64,000 nt of DNA, from assembly GCA_001910725.1 (NCBI GenBank), contig MJGA01000063.1, positions 1 to 64,000 on the forward strand. The letters are read 5' to 3'. Source of the stretch: Phanerodontia chrysosporium (lineage: Eukaryota; Basidiomycota; Agaricomycetes; Polyporales; Phanerochaetaceae). The notes under the pieces were generated by a model. That model had not been told where the DNA came from, did not search any database, and saw only the letters and a list, made by a program, of their open reading frames with translations. Below, piece after piece: positions 12,241 through 23,200 of the stretch. How positions within the stretch are numbered: the stretch's first letter is position 1; every line of letters starts with the position of its first letter. The translations under genes were made by a program, and so were the position numbers.

Positions 12241-12513
12241 ATGTCATCTCGTGGCTATGGAATCAATGCCTACCTTCTAGGAGTCGGTCCCGCTCCGCAG
12301 CCTTGTCCTATGAACATTGCTGTTGCTGCTGCAAACTATATGCTGGATCACCCCAACGCTCCTGTTCCATACGTGAACATAGCTGTATCTCAGCAGAGCC
12401 AGGATCCAGAGCTCGCCCAAGAGCAAAATGGGTCAAACATTGCGGGTGGAAGTGATGTTCTGCATGATAAGGACGGACAGGGTAAGATATTCGACATCTC
12501 CACAAGAAAATAG
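12241..12513 (+). CDS. Short hypothetical ORF, possibly a truncated first exon
   Basis: An open frame of 90 codons starts MSSRGYGINAYLL, with balanced composition. A GTAAGA donor at 12482 would end the coding part after codon 80. No acceptor with a sensible continuation follows, because a solo LTR begins at 12529. It may be the 5' remnant of a gene cut by that insertion. I do not recognise the protein. Confidence 0.3.
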   Translation: MSSRGYGINAYLLGVGPAPQPCPMNIAVAAANYMLDHPNAPVPYVNIAVSQQSQDPELAQEQNGSNIAGGSDVLHDKDGQGKIFDISTRK

Positions 12514-12528
12514 TTGAGTTGACATGGG

Positions 12529-13516
12529 TGTCGCGGAGCTAGGGTGTCAGATCTTGGGCGTTTACCGTCCTGATATGGTAGGGCGCATCAGCGCCACCAA
12601 GCCCCAGCGTTCCGCATATGGACACCTCTCTCGTAGCACTGTAGTACATGCGTCAGCACCTCGAATATATGGCCATTATGCTCACTAATATGCAGTAGAA
12701 TTATTCATCATCTTGTAAAGTCGATGACTGTGTATTCTGGTCCAGTAAACCCGCTTACATACAGTAGTCCTAGACATGTATATATACTGGCTCTGTAGCA
12801 CCAGAATAAATCAGTTCAGAGTACATTCTTCACATAGGGCTCAACGCTACACGAGGGAGGACGGATGGGGATGACGACGACGAGGTGCAGCGGAGCAAGT
12901 CACGCGGTGACGCACAACTTATACAGCTGTCCGTATTGACCAAGTTGTATTAGTGTTGTATGCTACAGTACAAACGACGGGCTTACCTGTCCGTATTGAC
13001 CAAGAGGTCGAGATGACGGACAGGAGCGAGGGGAGCTACCCTTATATACTACAGTACTCTAGGGCAGGCTGTACGATTACCTAAGCTGATGGGCAGTGCT
13101 TGGCATAGCCAGCGAGGCTGCGACGCGGGCTGCGCGGCGAGGCTGTGCGGGGCTATGTCACGAGGCTGTGTCAGCTGGCAGTGTCTCGAGGCTGCGTCGG
13201 GCCGAGGCTGTGTCATCAGGCTGATCAGCTCGGCGTGTCTCAGCGAGGGGAGTCATCAGGAATGACAGTGCCTCCTCGGCGATTCGGGGAACCGGTTGCA
13301 AGGCAGACCGGTGATCCGGGCAGTGTCTGAGCGCGCAGTGGGATGCGCTGGCGTCTAGGGGTGATGCGCCATCAGGGCGCTGGCGCTGAATGGCCAGGCG
13401 CTGAGTGTGGGCGGCTAGGACTCCAGACGGCGCGAGGGCTGCTCGCCCGTTGGATTAATCGAGGAAAATGGCCAAAAATCGGCGAAAAATAGGGCGACAC
13501 CGTCACATCCGTGACA
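12529..13516 (-). mobile_element. Solo Gypsy LTR carrying a nested LTR
   Basis: The ends TGTCGCGGAG and CCGTGACA match the 695-bp LTRs of the Gypsy elements at 30627 and 58301. With the nested element and one target duplication removed it is 693 bp. The flanking 5-mers (atggg left, gaatc right) do not match, so it lacks a target duplication and may derive from recombination between elements. Confidence 0.85.
12545..12834. mobile_element. Nested 290-bp solo LTR with perfect 5-bp target duplication
   Basis: It begins TGTCAG and ends TTCACA, the TG...CA form of an LTR. It is flanked by TAGGG at 12540-12544 and again at 12835-12839, and interrupts the Gypsy LTR 16 bp from its end. No second copy of this LTR family was found in the window, so orientation and superfamily are unknown. 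Confidence 0.8.
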
Positions 13517-13524
13517 GAATCAAG

Positions 13525-13893
13525 TGTTAAAATTATATAGACTTACTTGTAGTAGAGTAGATAATGAATACACTTATTCGCGCAGGTAAAGACGAGTGAA
13601 CGGACGAGGACGACGAGGGCGGTGTCCTCGAGACTGTATTTATACTCTAGCTACATACACGTCGGGGAAAGCTACAGAAAATGACGTATATTACCTAGAA
13701 TATTCGCTCGCTGTCTGGTACAGCGAGCTCACGTAAGGGTGGCGCGGTAGAACGTGTCTACCGAGCAGGAGGTGCGGGGTGACCTGCGCGCACGGCACAG
13801 AGTCCTCCGGGTCCGCGGTGTCAGGGGTCTGACAGGCGCGCGCCCGCCCGCCCGCGCATGTCGCGCGTCGGTCTTCACGCCCGCTCTTCAACA
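13525..13893 (-). repeat. Copia 3' LTR
   Basis: 369 bp, TGTTAAAATT to TCTTCAACA in plus-strand reading. Its partner is 18132-18500, with six transitions between them. Confidence 0.93.
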
Positions 13894-16800
13894 CTCCCCC
13901 TCAACGCCGACATGCCAAGCATCGCGCGGAAGTGTTCGAACTTCTGCCGTGCTAGTGGCTTGGTAAAAATGTCAGCGGGGTTATCCTCCCCAGGGCAGTG
14001 CGCGACGCTAATTTCCTTCGAGCTTATCTTATCTCGGAGGAAATGATAGCGGATGTCGATGTGCTTCGCGCGCCCCTGGGTACCGGTGTTCCGAGCAAGC
14101 GCCAGCGCCGACTGGTTGTCCATATAGAGTAGCGTCGGGTTCGGCTGCGCGAATCCGAGCTCCTCGAGCAGTATCCGGCACCAGAGTGCCTGAGAGGCAG
14201 CAGTGGAGCTGGCCATGTACTCGGCCTCCATGCTCGACAGCGCCACCAATTTCTGCTTGCGCGAAGCCCAGCAGACGGGGGCGCCGCCGAGCAGGAAGAC
14301 ATATCCGGATATAGACTTCTGGTCATCCGGATTGGCTCCCCAGTCGGCGTCTGAGTACCCGACTACTTCGATGGGTGTAGTCTGGGCTTCGGGGGCTTTG
14401 TAGATAATCCCCCATTTCGCTGTGCCCTTTAGATACCTCAATACACGTTTTAGCGCAGTCCAGTGTGCGGTGGAGGGTCACTCACAGAACTGGCTGAGTG
14501 TTTGCACCGCGTATGAGATATCTGGCTGAGTGCCCACAGCGGTGTACATGAGCGAGCCGACGGCTTCCCGATATGGAAAGTCGGGCGGCGGTGCGTCGGG
14601 AGTCTTTTGCAGCCGCGTGTTGGGGTCCATAGGCATGGACACAGGGTTGCTATCGGCCATATTGAACCGATCCAGGACTTTCCTGATGTAGGCGGCTTGC
14701 CTGAGCATCAGTGTCCTATGGTCGCGTTCGCGTATGACTTCATAGCCGAGAATTTGCCGGACCGGTCCGAGGTCGGTCATCTCGAACCTCGAACTGAGTT
14801 CCCCCTTGAGTTTGTCCATGATTTCTCTCGTTTTGGCAAACAGGGAGAAATCGTCGACATGGACAGCTAGAAAGGTCGGGGATCCCTCGTCGATCCGGAG
14901 GTATACGCAAGGATCTACGCTAGACGCCCGAAAACTGATTCCGCGCAGGAACTCATCCAAAAGGAGGTTCCACTCGTGTCCGGACTGCTTCAGGCCGTAC
15001 AGCGCAAGATTGAGCTTGCAGACGCGTCCAGAGCTGTCGTCGAAGCCTTCGGGCTGCCTCATGTAAATAGTGAGCTTTAATTTACTATTGAGGTATGCCC
15101 CAACGGCGTTCTCAATGTCCCACTCGAGATTGAGGATGACGGCAATAGCCGCGAGGATATGTAGCGACTCGGGCCGCATTACCGGTGCGTAGGTTTCATC
15201 GTAGTCGACGCCCGGTACCTGCGAGAACCCTTGCGCCACAAGCCTGGCCTTGTATTTGATGATCGCGCCCGAGAAATTGCGTTTAATGCGATAGACCCAC
15301 TTGCAGCCTATGGCCTTACGCCCGGCTGGTAGGTCCACCAAGTCCCAGCACCCCAGCTTGGTTAACTGGTCGTATTCGCGCTGCATGGCTTCTTGCCATC
15401 GCGCGGCGTCTGGGCGCTTGAGCGCATCACGATACGATCGGGGATCGTCATCGGCCAGATCAGCCCCGAGGTATGCGTACTCAACGACGTCATCGCTATC
15501 TGAGCTCGCATCAGGCTCAGCTGCGGCGTCTGCCGGTGCATCCTCCTCGGTGCTCTTGGACTGCCGCGGCCCTCGGGCCTGCGGGTTATGCATTCGCAAG
15601 TAATCTACGGGAGGTTTCGAACGCAAACGTGCGCTTGCCTCGCGTGTGGGAGGCCGCACACCGGTGGGTGCCTTTGGCTGAGCCGGCTTGCCATCAGGCA
15701 CTCCCCCTGAACCCTCAGCCGCCGACGATTTCTGGGCGCTCGGATCGCTCGGATCGACCGGGGCCTGAGCCGCTGCTCCTTGCCCTTCAGGAGCGCGACT
15801 GCTCGTGTCTGCACTCTCCCCCTCAGGCGCGCTTCTGGGGGAAGGTAGCAGGACCTCTTGCTCACGTTTCCGTGCAGCAAAAACGACGTTCCGGGACTTT
15901 ACAAATGTATTTTTACCTATGTCCCAACACCGAAACGCCTTGGAATCGGTCGCGAACCCTAAGAGAATGCACGGTCTCGATTTGGCATCGAGTTTCCCAG
16001 GGTTGCTGCTCTGGTCCAGAACCCAGCACTTCGACCTGAATTCGCGTAGCAGCGACAGGTCCGGCTTTTTGCCTGTAAGCGCCTGATATGGCGTCATCCC
16101 CTTGAGGGCGGCGTGCGGGAGGCGGTTTTTGATCAAACACGCGTAACTTACGGCTTCCGGCCAGAATTTCCGTGGCAGCTCTGCCGCGAGTAACATTGCG
16201 CGCGCGCTCTCACGGAGGGTACGGTTGAGGCGCTCAGCAACACCATTTTGGGCAGGTGAATAAGGTGCCGTTGTTTCTACCACTATGCCTTGGGATTTAC
16301 AGTACTGTAGAAATTCCTTGTTAATAAATTCAGTACCATTATCAATCCTCAAGCACATAATGGAGCTCCCAGTCCTGCTCATCCTCTGGATCAGCCCCCT
16401 GAACTCGGTCAGCGCCATCTTCGCGAGCCCTGATTTCTGCGCGCTGAAATAGACGCCCGAGAACCGAGACTTCAGGTCAGTCATTGACATGTAGTAGTAG
16501 AAACTGTGGACGGATCTCACCTGGGCAGGCCTCCAAGTGTCGCTAGCCACGATTTCCCCTACTTTGAGCTTGTCCGGGGTACGAGTAGCTTGTTCTGGGA
16601 ATGGCTGAACGTGTTGCTTTGCGCGCACGCAGGACTCGCACTGGAATTGATCGTCTGATGTCATGTCGACATCAACCCCTTCGGCTAAGCCGAGGCAGAG
16701 TCTCTTGATTGAGGCCACGTGGGCGTGTCCGAGAATCCGGTGCATCTCCTCCCAGGTACGCTTGCCCAGGACGGCTACGTTCGCCTGATCCGCCGGTTCC

Positions 16801-18059
16801 GCCGCTACGGACAACTGGTACAGCTGTCCCGGTCCCTCAAGCTTGCGTCCGACCATCAGAACTTTGCCGTCCGGGCCGTACACGGTCAGAGTGCCCTTCC
16901 CGCCTACGTACCGACAGTGTGCGTCATTGGCGCGCGTGAGGGACAATAAATTATGAGGCACGCCGGGGACGTGCGCTACATTGTGCAGCCAGATCTCACG
17001 AATGCGATTTCTGACCTTGCACTTGAGCTTCATGCTCCCACGCCCTGCGATGCAGGATACGCCCCCGAGCCCACTGATCGACGCGCCTCCTGCCGTCGGC
17101 TGATACTTGTGAAACAGCTCTCGGGCGTTCGCGACGTGGGTGGTCGCACCGCTGTCGGCATACCACAGCCGCGACTCATCCAACGCGCTTAGCGCTTTTT
17201 CGATATCGGGCTCGGGATCTGCCGAGTTCTGGCCCTCGGCGGCGATGAAGCCAAATTCGCCGTCCACAGCGTCATTGGCCTTCGGCTTGTCTGCCGCGCC
17301 TCCCCCTGACGCCCAACAGTCCTTTTTGAGGTGCCCCTGCTTGCCACAATTGTGGCAGCGAGGCCGAGCCTTCTTTTTGGACTTAGCAAGCAATGCACTG
17401 TCACCTTTCGCGCTCTCGCGTTCTTTCCGGCGCTTGTCCTCTTGGAGGATCCGCGCGATCACCTGGGTGCTCGTGAGATTATCTGTGGTGGCATCAATAG
17501 CCTGAATGAATTGATCCCACGAATCGGGCAATGAGATCAGCAACGCGAACGCAAATTCCCTATCGCTGATGCGAGCCGTGCCTGCGATCGTGTGGATCTC
17601 ATCCCGCAGTCTGCGCATCTGCCCTAGGTGCTCGGGGATGTCCCCCCCGTCGGGACAACGCGTCTGGTAGAATTTACGGTACGCTAAGATGGACGAGTAC
17701 ATGCCGCTGGGCTGAAACGTCTGCATCAGGGTGTCCCAGGCCTCCTTGGCGGTGGTAGCCGCGCTGATGTACACCAGTACGGCGTCCGACACGCGAAGGC
17801 GAATGTGGCTCAGCGCCTGAAGGCTACGGCGCTTGAATTCAGCCTTAGCCTTCTCGTGCTGAATCAGCGTCGCCTTGTCCGCATCTTCGGGTAACTGGGG
17901 CGGATCCGAAGTGATGGTATCCTCGAGCCCCAAGCTCGTGAGGATATCCATGATCTTCACCTTCCAGGGCGCAATATTCTCGCTTCCCTGGAGGGGTTCG
18001 ATCCGGACCGACGCTGAGATGGACGAGGAGTCGGAGTCGCTGTTCGCGCTGGCGGTCAT
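13875..18059 (-). CDS. Copia gag-pol polyprotein with one in-frame stop
   Basis: One frame of about 1394 codons is broken only by TGA at 14478-14480. In order it has a UBN2-type gag, a zinc knuckle (CHNCGKQGHLKKDC), an aspartic protease (WYADSGATTHVA) and an integrase with its HHCC part (HRILGHAHV to CESCVRAKQH). The D,D,E core follows (ASDTW, RIDNGTEF, PAQNGVAERLNR), then reverse transcriptase (KWVYRIKR; HVDD in place of the usual YVDD) and RNase H (YSDADWG, SSMEAEYMA). This is the standard Copia order, integrase before RT. The stop falls between RT and RNase H, in SQFCE*PSTAHW, where relatives continue in frame. Apart from that the frame is intact, so inactivation or a base error is recent. 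Confidence 0.93.
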
Positions 18060-18119
18060 GGGGTAGTCTAGGCCTGGGTGGTGAGGTCAGTGCAGAGCCA
18101 GAAGGCGAACCCACAGTCG

Positions 18120-18131
18120 GGGCTCATAACC
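18120..18131 (-). other. Copia primer-binding site, half-tRNA type
   Basis: Directly next to the 5' LTR the coding strand reads GGTTATGAGCCC. This is complementary to the anticodon arm of initiator tRNA-Met (GGGCUCAUAACC) rather than to a tRNA 3' end. Drosophila copia is known to prime from a cleaved initiator tRNA-Met half, so the same mechanism is inferred. Confidence 0.7.
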
Positions 18132-18500
18132 TGTTAAAATTATATAGACTTACTTGTAGTAGAGTAGATAGTGAATACACTTATTCGCGCAGGTAAAGAC
18201 GAGTGAACGGACGAGGACGACGAGGGCGGCGTCCTCGAGACTGTATTTATACTCTAGCTACATACACGTCGGGGAAAGCTACAGAAAATGACATATATTA
18301 CCTAGAATATTCGCTCGCTGTCTGGTACAGCGAGCTCACGTAAGGGTGGCGCGGTAGAACGTGTCTACCGAGCAGGAGGTGCGAGGTGACCTGCGCGCAC
18401 GGCGCAGAGTCCTCCGGGTCCGCGGTGTCAGGGGTCTGACAGGCGCGCGCCCGCCCGCCCGCGCATGTCGCGCGTCGGTCTTCATGCCCGCTCTTCAACA
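18132..18500 (-). repeat. Copia 5' LTR
   Basis: 369 bp, same ends as 13525-13893. It lies upstream of the polyprotein on the coding strand and would contain the element's promoter. Confidence 0.93.
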
Positions 18501-18505
18501 TCAAG

Positions 18506-20262
18506 TGATTTTGAGTTTTGCTTGACAATGGCTACCGCTCACCCCTAGCAGGATCCCTTTTCAAAGTGGTCGCCACTGGCGACTGGCTTTCGTGACAGTG
18601 TGTGAACCTATATCTAGGGGTAAACTGAGCACAGCATCGTGCCAGCTGCCACTGGCAACCGATGTTGACTGAGCACTTTATGATTCAACGGAACAAGATC
18701 ACACTATAGATGTCAGAACAGAGCAAGTCGCCAGTGGCAACCTACATGTTTCACACATGCACAAACCCAAGCATAGGGTTGCATTGAGCATGGTGTGCTG
18801 GTTGTCAATGGCGGCTGGAATTGTTGTTACTAGACTGTGCTTTCAATACGCTGAGATCAGGTCATCCACGCCAAGTGGGGCATCACTGGCAACAACCACA
18901 TGGGAGAGCGGTCTCATACACGGAGAAAACCTCCATGCCTTCCGTTGTTGAGAGAACGTGGGCTTGTCAGTCGCCACTGGCGACGAGAGATGCTCAAGCG
19001 AGCGAGTTAGTTAGTCAGTTACCTCTGGCAACCAGAATTAGCATGTAGCCAACTCTAGCATAGGGTTAGGTGGCTGTTGGCATTATGCTTGCCAGTGGCG
19101 ACCACTCGTCAAAACCACAAAATTAATCGTGTCCTCAGCAAAAGTCTATGTTGAAGCAGTTGCCACTGGCGGCTGGCTGTAGTGAATTCAACCCAAATAT
19201 AGGGGTTAGTAGACCGTGACGTGTTGGCTGCCACTGGCGACCAACACTCAAAATAACTTATAACAGGGTTACCCGATAGCGGCTTGCTGACTGTATACTT
19301 GTCAAACTTGCCCTTACAGCCTGCTTCTGAACTTGCTTCATTCTCAAATCTGTGGTGTTGTTTGGAAGCCGTGCCATGGGTAGCACGATTGACTTGACTT
19401 GGTCAGGCAGATCGCCAATGGCGACCGACAAGTTCCACACATGCACAAACCCAAGCTTAGGGTTATTACGTTGAGCACGATATGCTGGCTGCCAGTGGCG
19501 ACCCATGTTGTTGCTAGAGTGAGTGGTTAAGGTGAGTAGTTACAATACGAATCGATCACAAGTAGGAGTAGATTACCATGCAAATGTTACCCTGGGCCAT
19601 CTGGTGAGCTGCGTTGGGTGCCTGTCGGTCGCCAGTGGCGACCGGCTCGACTGAGCATTGCTCCGAGGTGCTAAATGTGGTCACCACTGGCAGTTGGACA
19701 CTTATCCAACAGAACTGCACAGGTCTATCACAGGTTTGGAATCAAAATCAATCAGTCCTTTACAATGGAAAATATATACACACATAACCATGAAGTCGAC
19801 AGCATGTCCAGGCAGGGGAGATAAAATCCAAGTCCACTTCGCACTCGAGTCTGCCCCCTGAAGTTGGAACATTGTGAAGATTTCTTCACCACTACTCACC
19901 AAGCTCATTATGCAAGAAGTTCACGTTTCTGCACTTCTAAGCTTAACTGCAGATATCAACTGATCCCTGTTCTTTGCATGCAAATATGTCAGTTTTAAAA
20001 AAAAAAACTAATTGAATTCTGCCTTTCTCTTCCGCATTCTCCACCCACATTCTCCACCTTTGAGGCTGCACGCATTTCATTGGTAGATAGAAAAGTGAAT
20101 GCTTATTGGATACTACTTGTAATATAACACAAAAACAACGTCCACGACCTGCCGGGCAAAGGTGACCTGCGAAAAACCAACCAGCTGACATATACGAGGG
20201 AGGGAGGGGAGGAATATGCGGACGGATGTCAGTGGAGGCGACGCTGCAGGTGACAAGCCTCT
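18506..20262. other. Non-coding stretch left of helicase A
   Basis: It holds the palindrome array above, then about 560 bp of A/T-richer DNA (19700-20262) that would be the 3' flank of the minus-strand helicase gene. No gene seen. Confidence 0.5.
18566..19697. repeat. Degenerate array built on the GTGGTCGCC palindrome
   Basis: At least 13 copies or decayed copies of the island palindrome occur here, at about 18566, 18645, 18725, 18800, 18969, 19016, 19088, 19158, 19224, 19408, 19487, 19624 and 19677. Longer units repeat too: ACACATGCACAAACCCAAGC followed by an AGGGTT motif occurs near 18754 and again near 19436, each followed by a palindrome. No coding frame is evident. It starts 66 bp outside the Copia insertion. 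Confidence 0.75.
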
Positions 20263-23200
20263 TTAGCAAGTCGGGTTTCCCCGTTTGCGGGTTCTGGCGG
20301 AGATCGGCTCGGCGGAGTCACGCGACGACGAAGCGAACGGCTGGGAAGGTGTCTTTTTGGTCCTGGGCTTCGCCTGTTCTGCTTTCTTGGGATCGCGGCG
20401 AGGCTTCTTGGCCGGCGGACGCGCTGGACTTGGGCTCCGCTGGGAGGGAGGCAGTGAACTCAACGGAGAGTAGTCACGAATAGAACTCGTGACACGTCGG
20501 CGCGGAGCTAGTTGGACCGATGAGTACGCTGGTCACGTAGATCGCGTAACAACTCACAGGCCATGTTCGAGAACTGCTGCTGGAGCTCATCCATGTTCAC
20601 ATCAGGGTCAACCGGAGGAGGAGTCGAGGGTTCGTTCTCATCCTCATCCATGCGATCCCCTTGACGTGGCTCCTGCTCGTCATCCCCGTCCTCGTCGTTG
20701 TTGCTGTAACTCGGCTGACGTGGCTCATCCTCATTGTCGCTGGGATCAAGCTGGTCTTGCTCGTCACCCTGATTGTCGGAGGGTATGGTACCGGCAGAGA
20801 TTGAGTTCGACGGCTCCGTGGGGTCGATATCCATGTCTTCAGGCTCCAGAGGCGGTGCGACAGTGGAGTTGCGCCCGGACTTCTGCTTCCGCCTTGGGGG
20901 AACGACTCGCCATTCTCCACCCTCCTCCGATTCAGGACCAGGCGACGGAGCTGGATCGTTGTCCACGTTCGGCTCGGTCTCAGTCTCCTGAGCCTTGCCC
21001 TTGCCCTTGCCTTTACCTTTGCTCTTGCCCTTGCCCTTGCCTTTGCCCTTGCCCTTGCCTGAGCTCGTTGCCTCGCTGTCACGTCGAGCGGTATCGGGAA
21101 CCTCGTCGTTGTCGTTGTCGTGGTCATTGTCCGAAGTTGAGCCATGGTCGAAGTCGATCTCGTTCTCCCGGTGACCCGCTTGGGCGTTGAGGGATTTCGC
21201 TGTTCAAAGCATTCGTTAGGATATGTTACAAGTGTGTGAATTCCACCAATAGGCTTACCGACGACTGGCGTAATGACCGGCTTGAACAACATCTCTTGCA
21301 TGCGAGCCTTACCGAACGCGATGTTGGCGATGGACCGTTCGCCGACGTCAAGTGCAAGGGGCCGGTAGAGGATGACCTGCTTCGCCTGAGGCGGACGCCA
21401 GACACGACCAGTCAGCTGCCGATCTTCTTGAGCGGACCACATAGGGGACTGAGATGCGGAGAAGTAAGCGATGAGGATGCTACACGCAAAAGCAGAGGCA
21501 CATACCTTGAGGATGACGATGTTTGCGCAGTCAATGTTCAGCCCAGACTGACCGACACCCGAGACGACGAGGACGAGAGGTTCCTTGGACTCGCGGAATT
21601 CCTTGAGCACTCGAGCTCGCTTGGTCGGGGAAACCTTGCCAGAGATGAAGAGCGACTTGATGCCCTCCAAGTTGAAGACCTGAATGTGTCACAGGGCATA
21701 GTCAGTGCGTGTATCGGTCAGTGGCAAGCTAATCAACTCACCCTTTTGACCATCTCGTGGTGCGACGTGAACGACTCGTAGAGGATGACCTTGTCGACAG
21801 CGTGGATTTTGTCAAGCCAAAACTGAAGTTCCGTGGACGGGGAGAACTCCGCGCCTGATGCCTTCGCGTTATGGTACTCTTCGTACTCCTGAGCTAGCTG
21901 GGGATCGTCCGGTGGTGGATGAGAGTACGGTTCACCAGGTACGAGGTCGTTGGTCCAAGCCTGCCACTCTGGATCATCCTCGTCAATGTCGACGAACCGA
22001 TCACCTCCAGGACATTTGTTCACCAGGGGCGGGAGACCGGGCTTGGAGAAGTGGTACTTCAGGATCTTGATCACAGCCTGGAGTTTCGTAGCCGGTTGTT
22101 CCCTCCACTCCTCCAGCGACGCCGGACCTCTCCACAGCTTGTCCTGCAGGAACTTGACGTGATCGAGGACAGTACGTGACAGCAAGTAGAATCGCTGAAA
22201 ACAGCAGTCAGCGCAATTATCGGAGCAGAGCTTGTGGAAGCAGGGCGGTCACCGGAGGTGACCACCATTGAGCCTCGTACTCACATTTGACGGAAATCCC
22301 GGAGGCACGTCGGGTTCGTAGTCGTCGTTGTGCATCATCGTGTCCAGAGCCTTAGCTTCGTGATCTTGAAGCTTGAGATAGATGTCGACGGAGATGGGCT
22401 CCGGTGCATGCCAGACCGAGCGACCCTCGTGGTCCTTGCTGTAGACCGTACGCCGCAACGCTCTCCCTGCGAACCATTTCTGGACTATGGCACAAAGCTC
22501 CTTGGAGACCTCCACGAGCTTTTGGCTGTTCTCCATATCTTCTCCGCGCAACGCTCGAGCCCGATGGAAGTCCATAGAGTCCGCCTTCGCCTTGTCTTCA
22601 CTCTTGGCCTTGCGGAGGCGCATCCCCCAGTCCTTCTTGATGTCTTCCGTGACGTGGAAACCTTGCTTGTTGAGCTTGGCGAGGGTGAGTGCGTTCTGAA
22701 TCCATGCTGAGTACTACAAGTCCACAGAGTCTGGAGGAGGCTTACCAGGTAATTCGTGACGATCGGTGTTGCAGATGCCGTGATAGTGAGCTCCGAACGC
22801 TCGACGAAATAGACGAGGGCTTGCAGCCGTGGACCGAAATTCCGCACCTCGTGGACCTCGTCGATGACAATGACGCTGGGCTTGATCTGGTGGTACAGAG
22901 TCGTCTTCGCGCGCTGCGACATGCTGAGTTCGCCTTTCCCGTTGAGCCCAACGTCAGCATCAGCCCAGACCGCCTGGCGCGTGAATTGTCAGTGACAGAG
23001 TTGCTATCAATAGTGCTCAACACACCGTCCGTGTCGTGAGGATAATCCGGCGGTAAGCCGGCATGCGACTGGCGGAGTAAACACGCGTCCAGAAGGCCTT
23101 CCGATTGTTCATGTCGAATTTACCGGTGTAGGTGAAGAGGTCGGCCGTTCCGGGCTTCAGCCAGCGATTGAGCTCTTCCTTCCATTGACTCAGAAGTGAA

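Larger units (their letters stand above)
13525..18500 (-). mobile_element. Full-length Ty1/Copia LTR retrotransposon
   Basis: The 4976-bp element is bounded by two 369-bp LTRs and a perfect TCAAG duplication at 13520-13524 and 18501-18505. By eye the LTRs differ at six positions, all transitions, about 98.4% identity. On the coding (minus) strand a purine-rich GAGGGGGAG tract abuts the 3' LTR near 13894-13903, and a primer site abuts the 5' LTR at 18120-18131. It sits just beyond the solo Gypsy LTR, so the island's left edge has taken repeated insertions. Confidence 0.95.

Noticed and set aside
12837..13516. The roughly 690-bp repeated segment as a MITE or SINE
   Set aside because: It occurs at both ends of the full Gypsy element with 5-bp duplications, so it is that element's LTR.
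17990..18010. GGTTCGA-like tRNA B-box
   Set aside because: It lies inside Copia coding sequence and no cloverleaf can be formed round it.
18566..19697. CRISPR-like array
   Set aside because: Repeats are palindromic, imperfect and unevenly spaced, the genome is fungal, and no cas genes are present.
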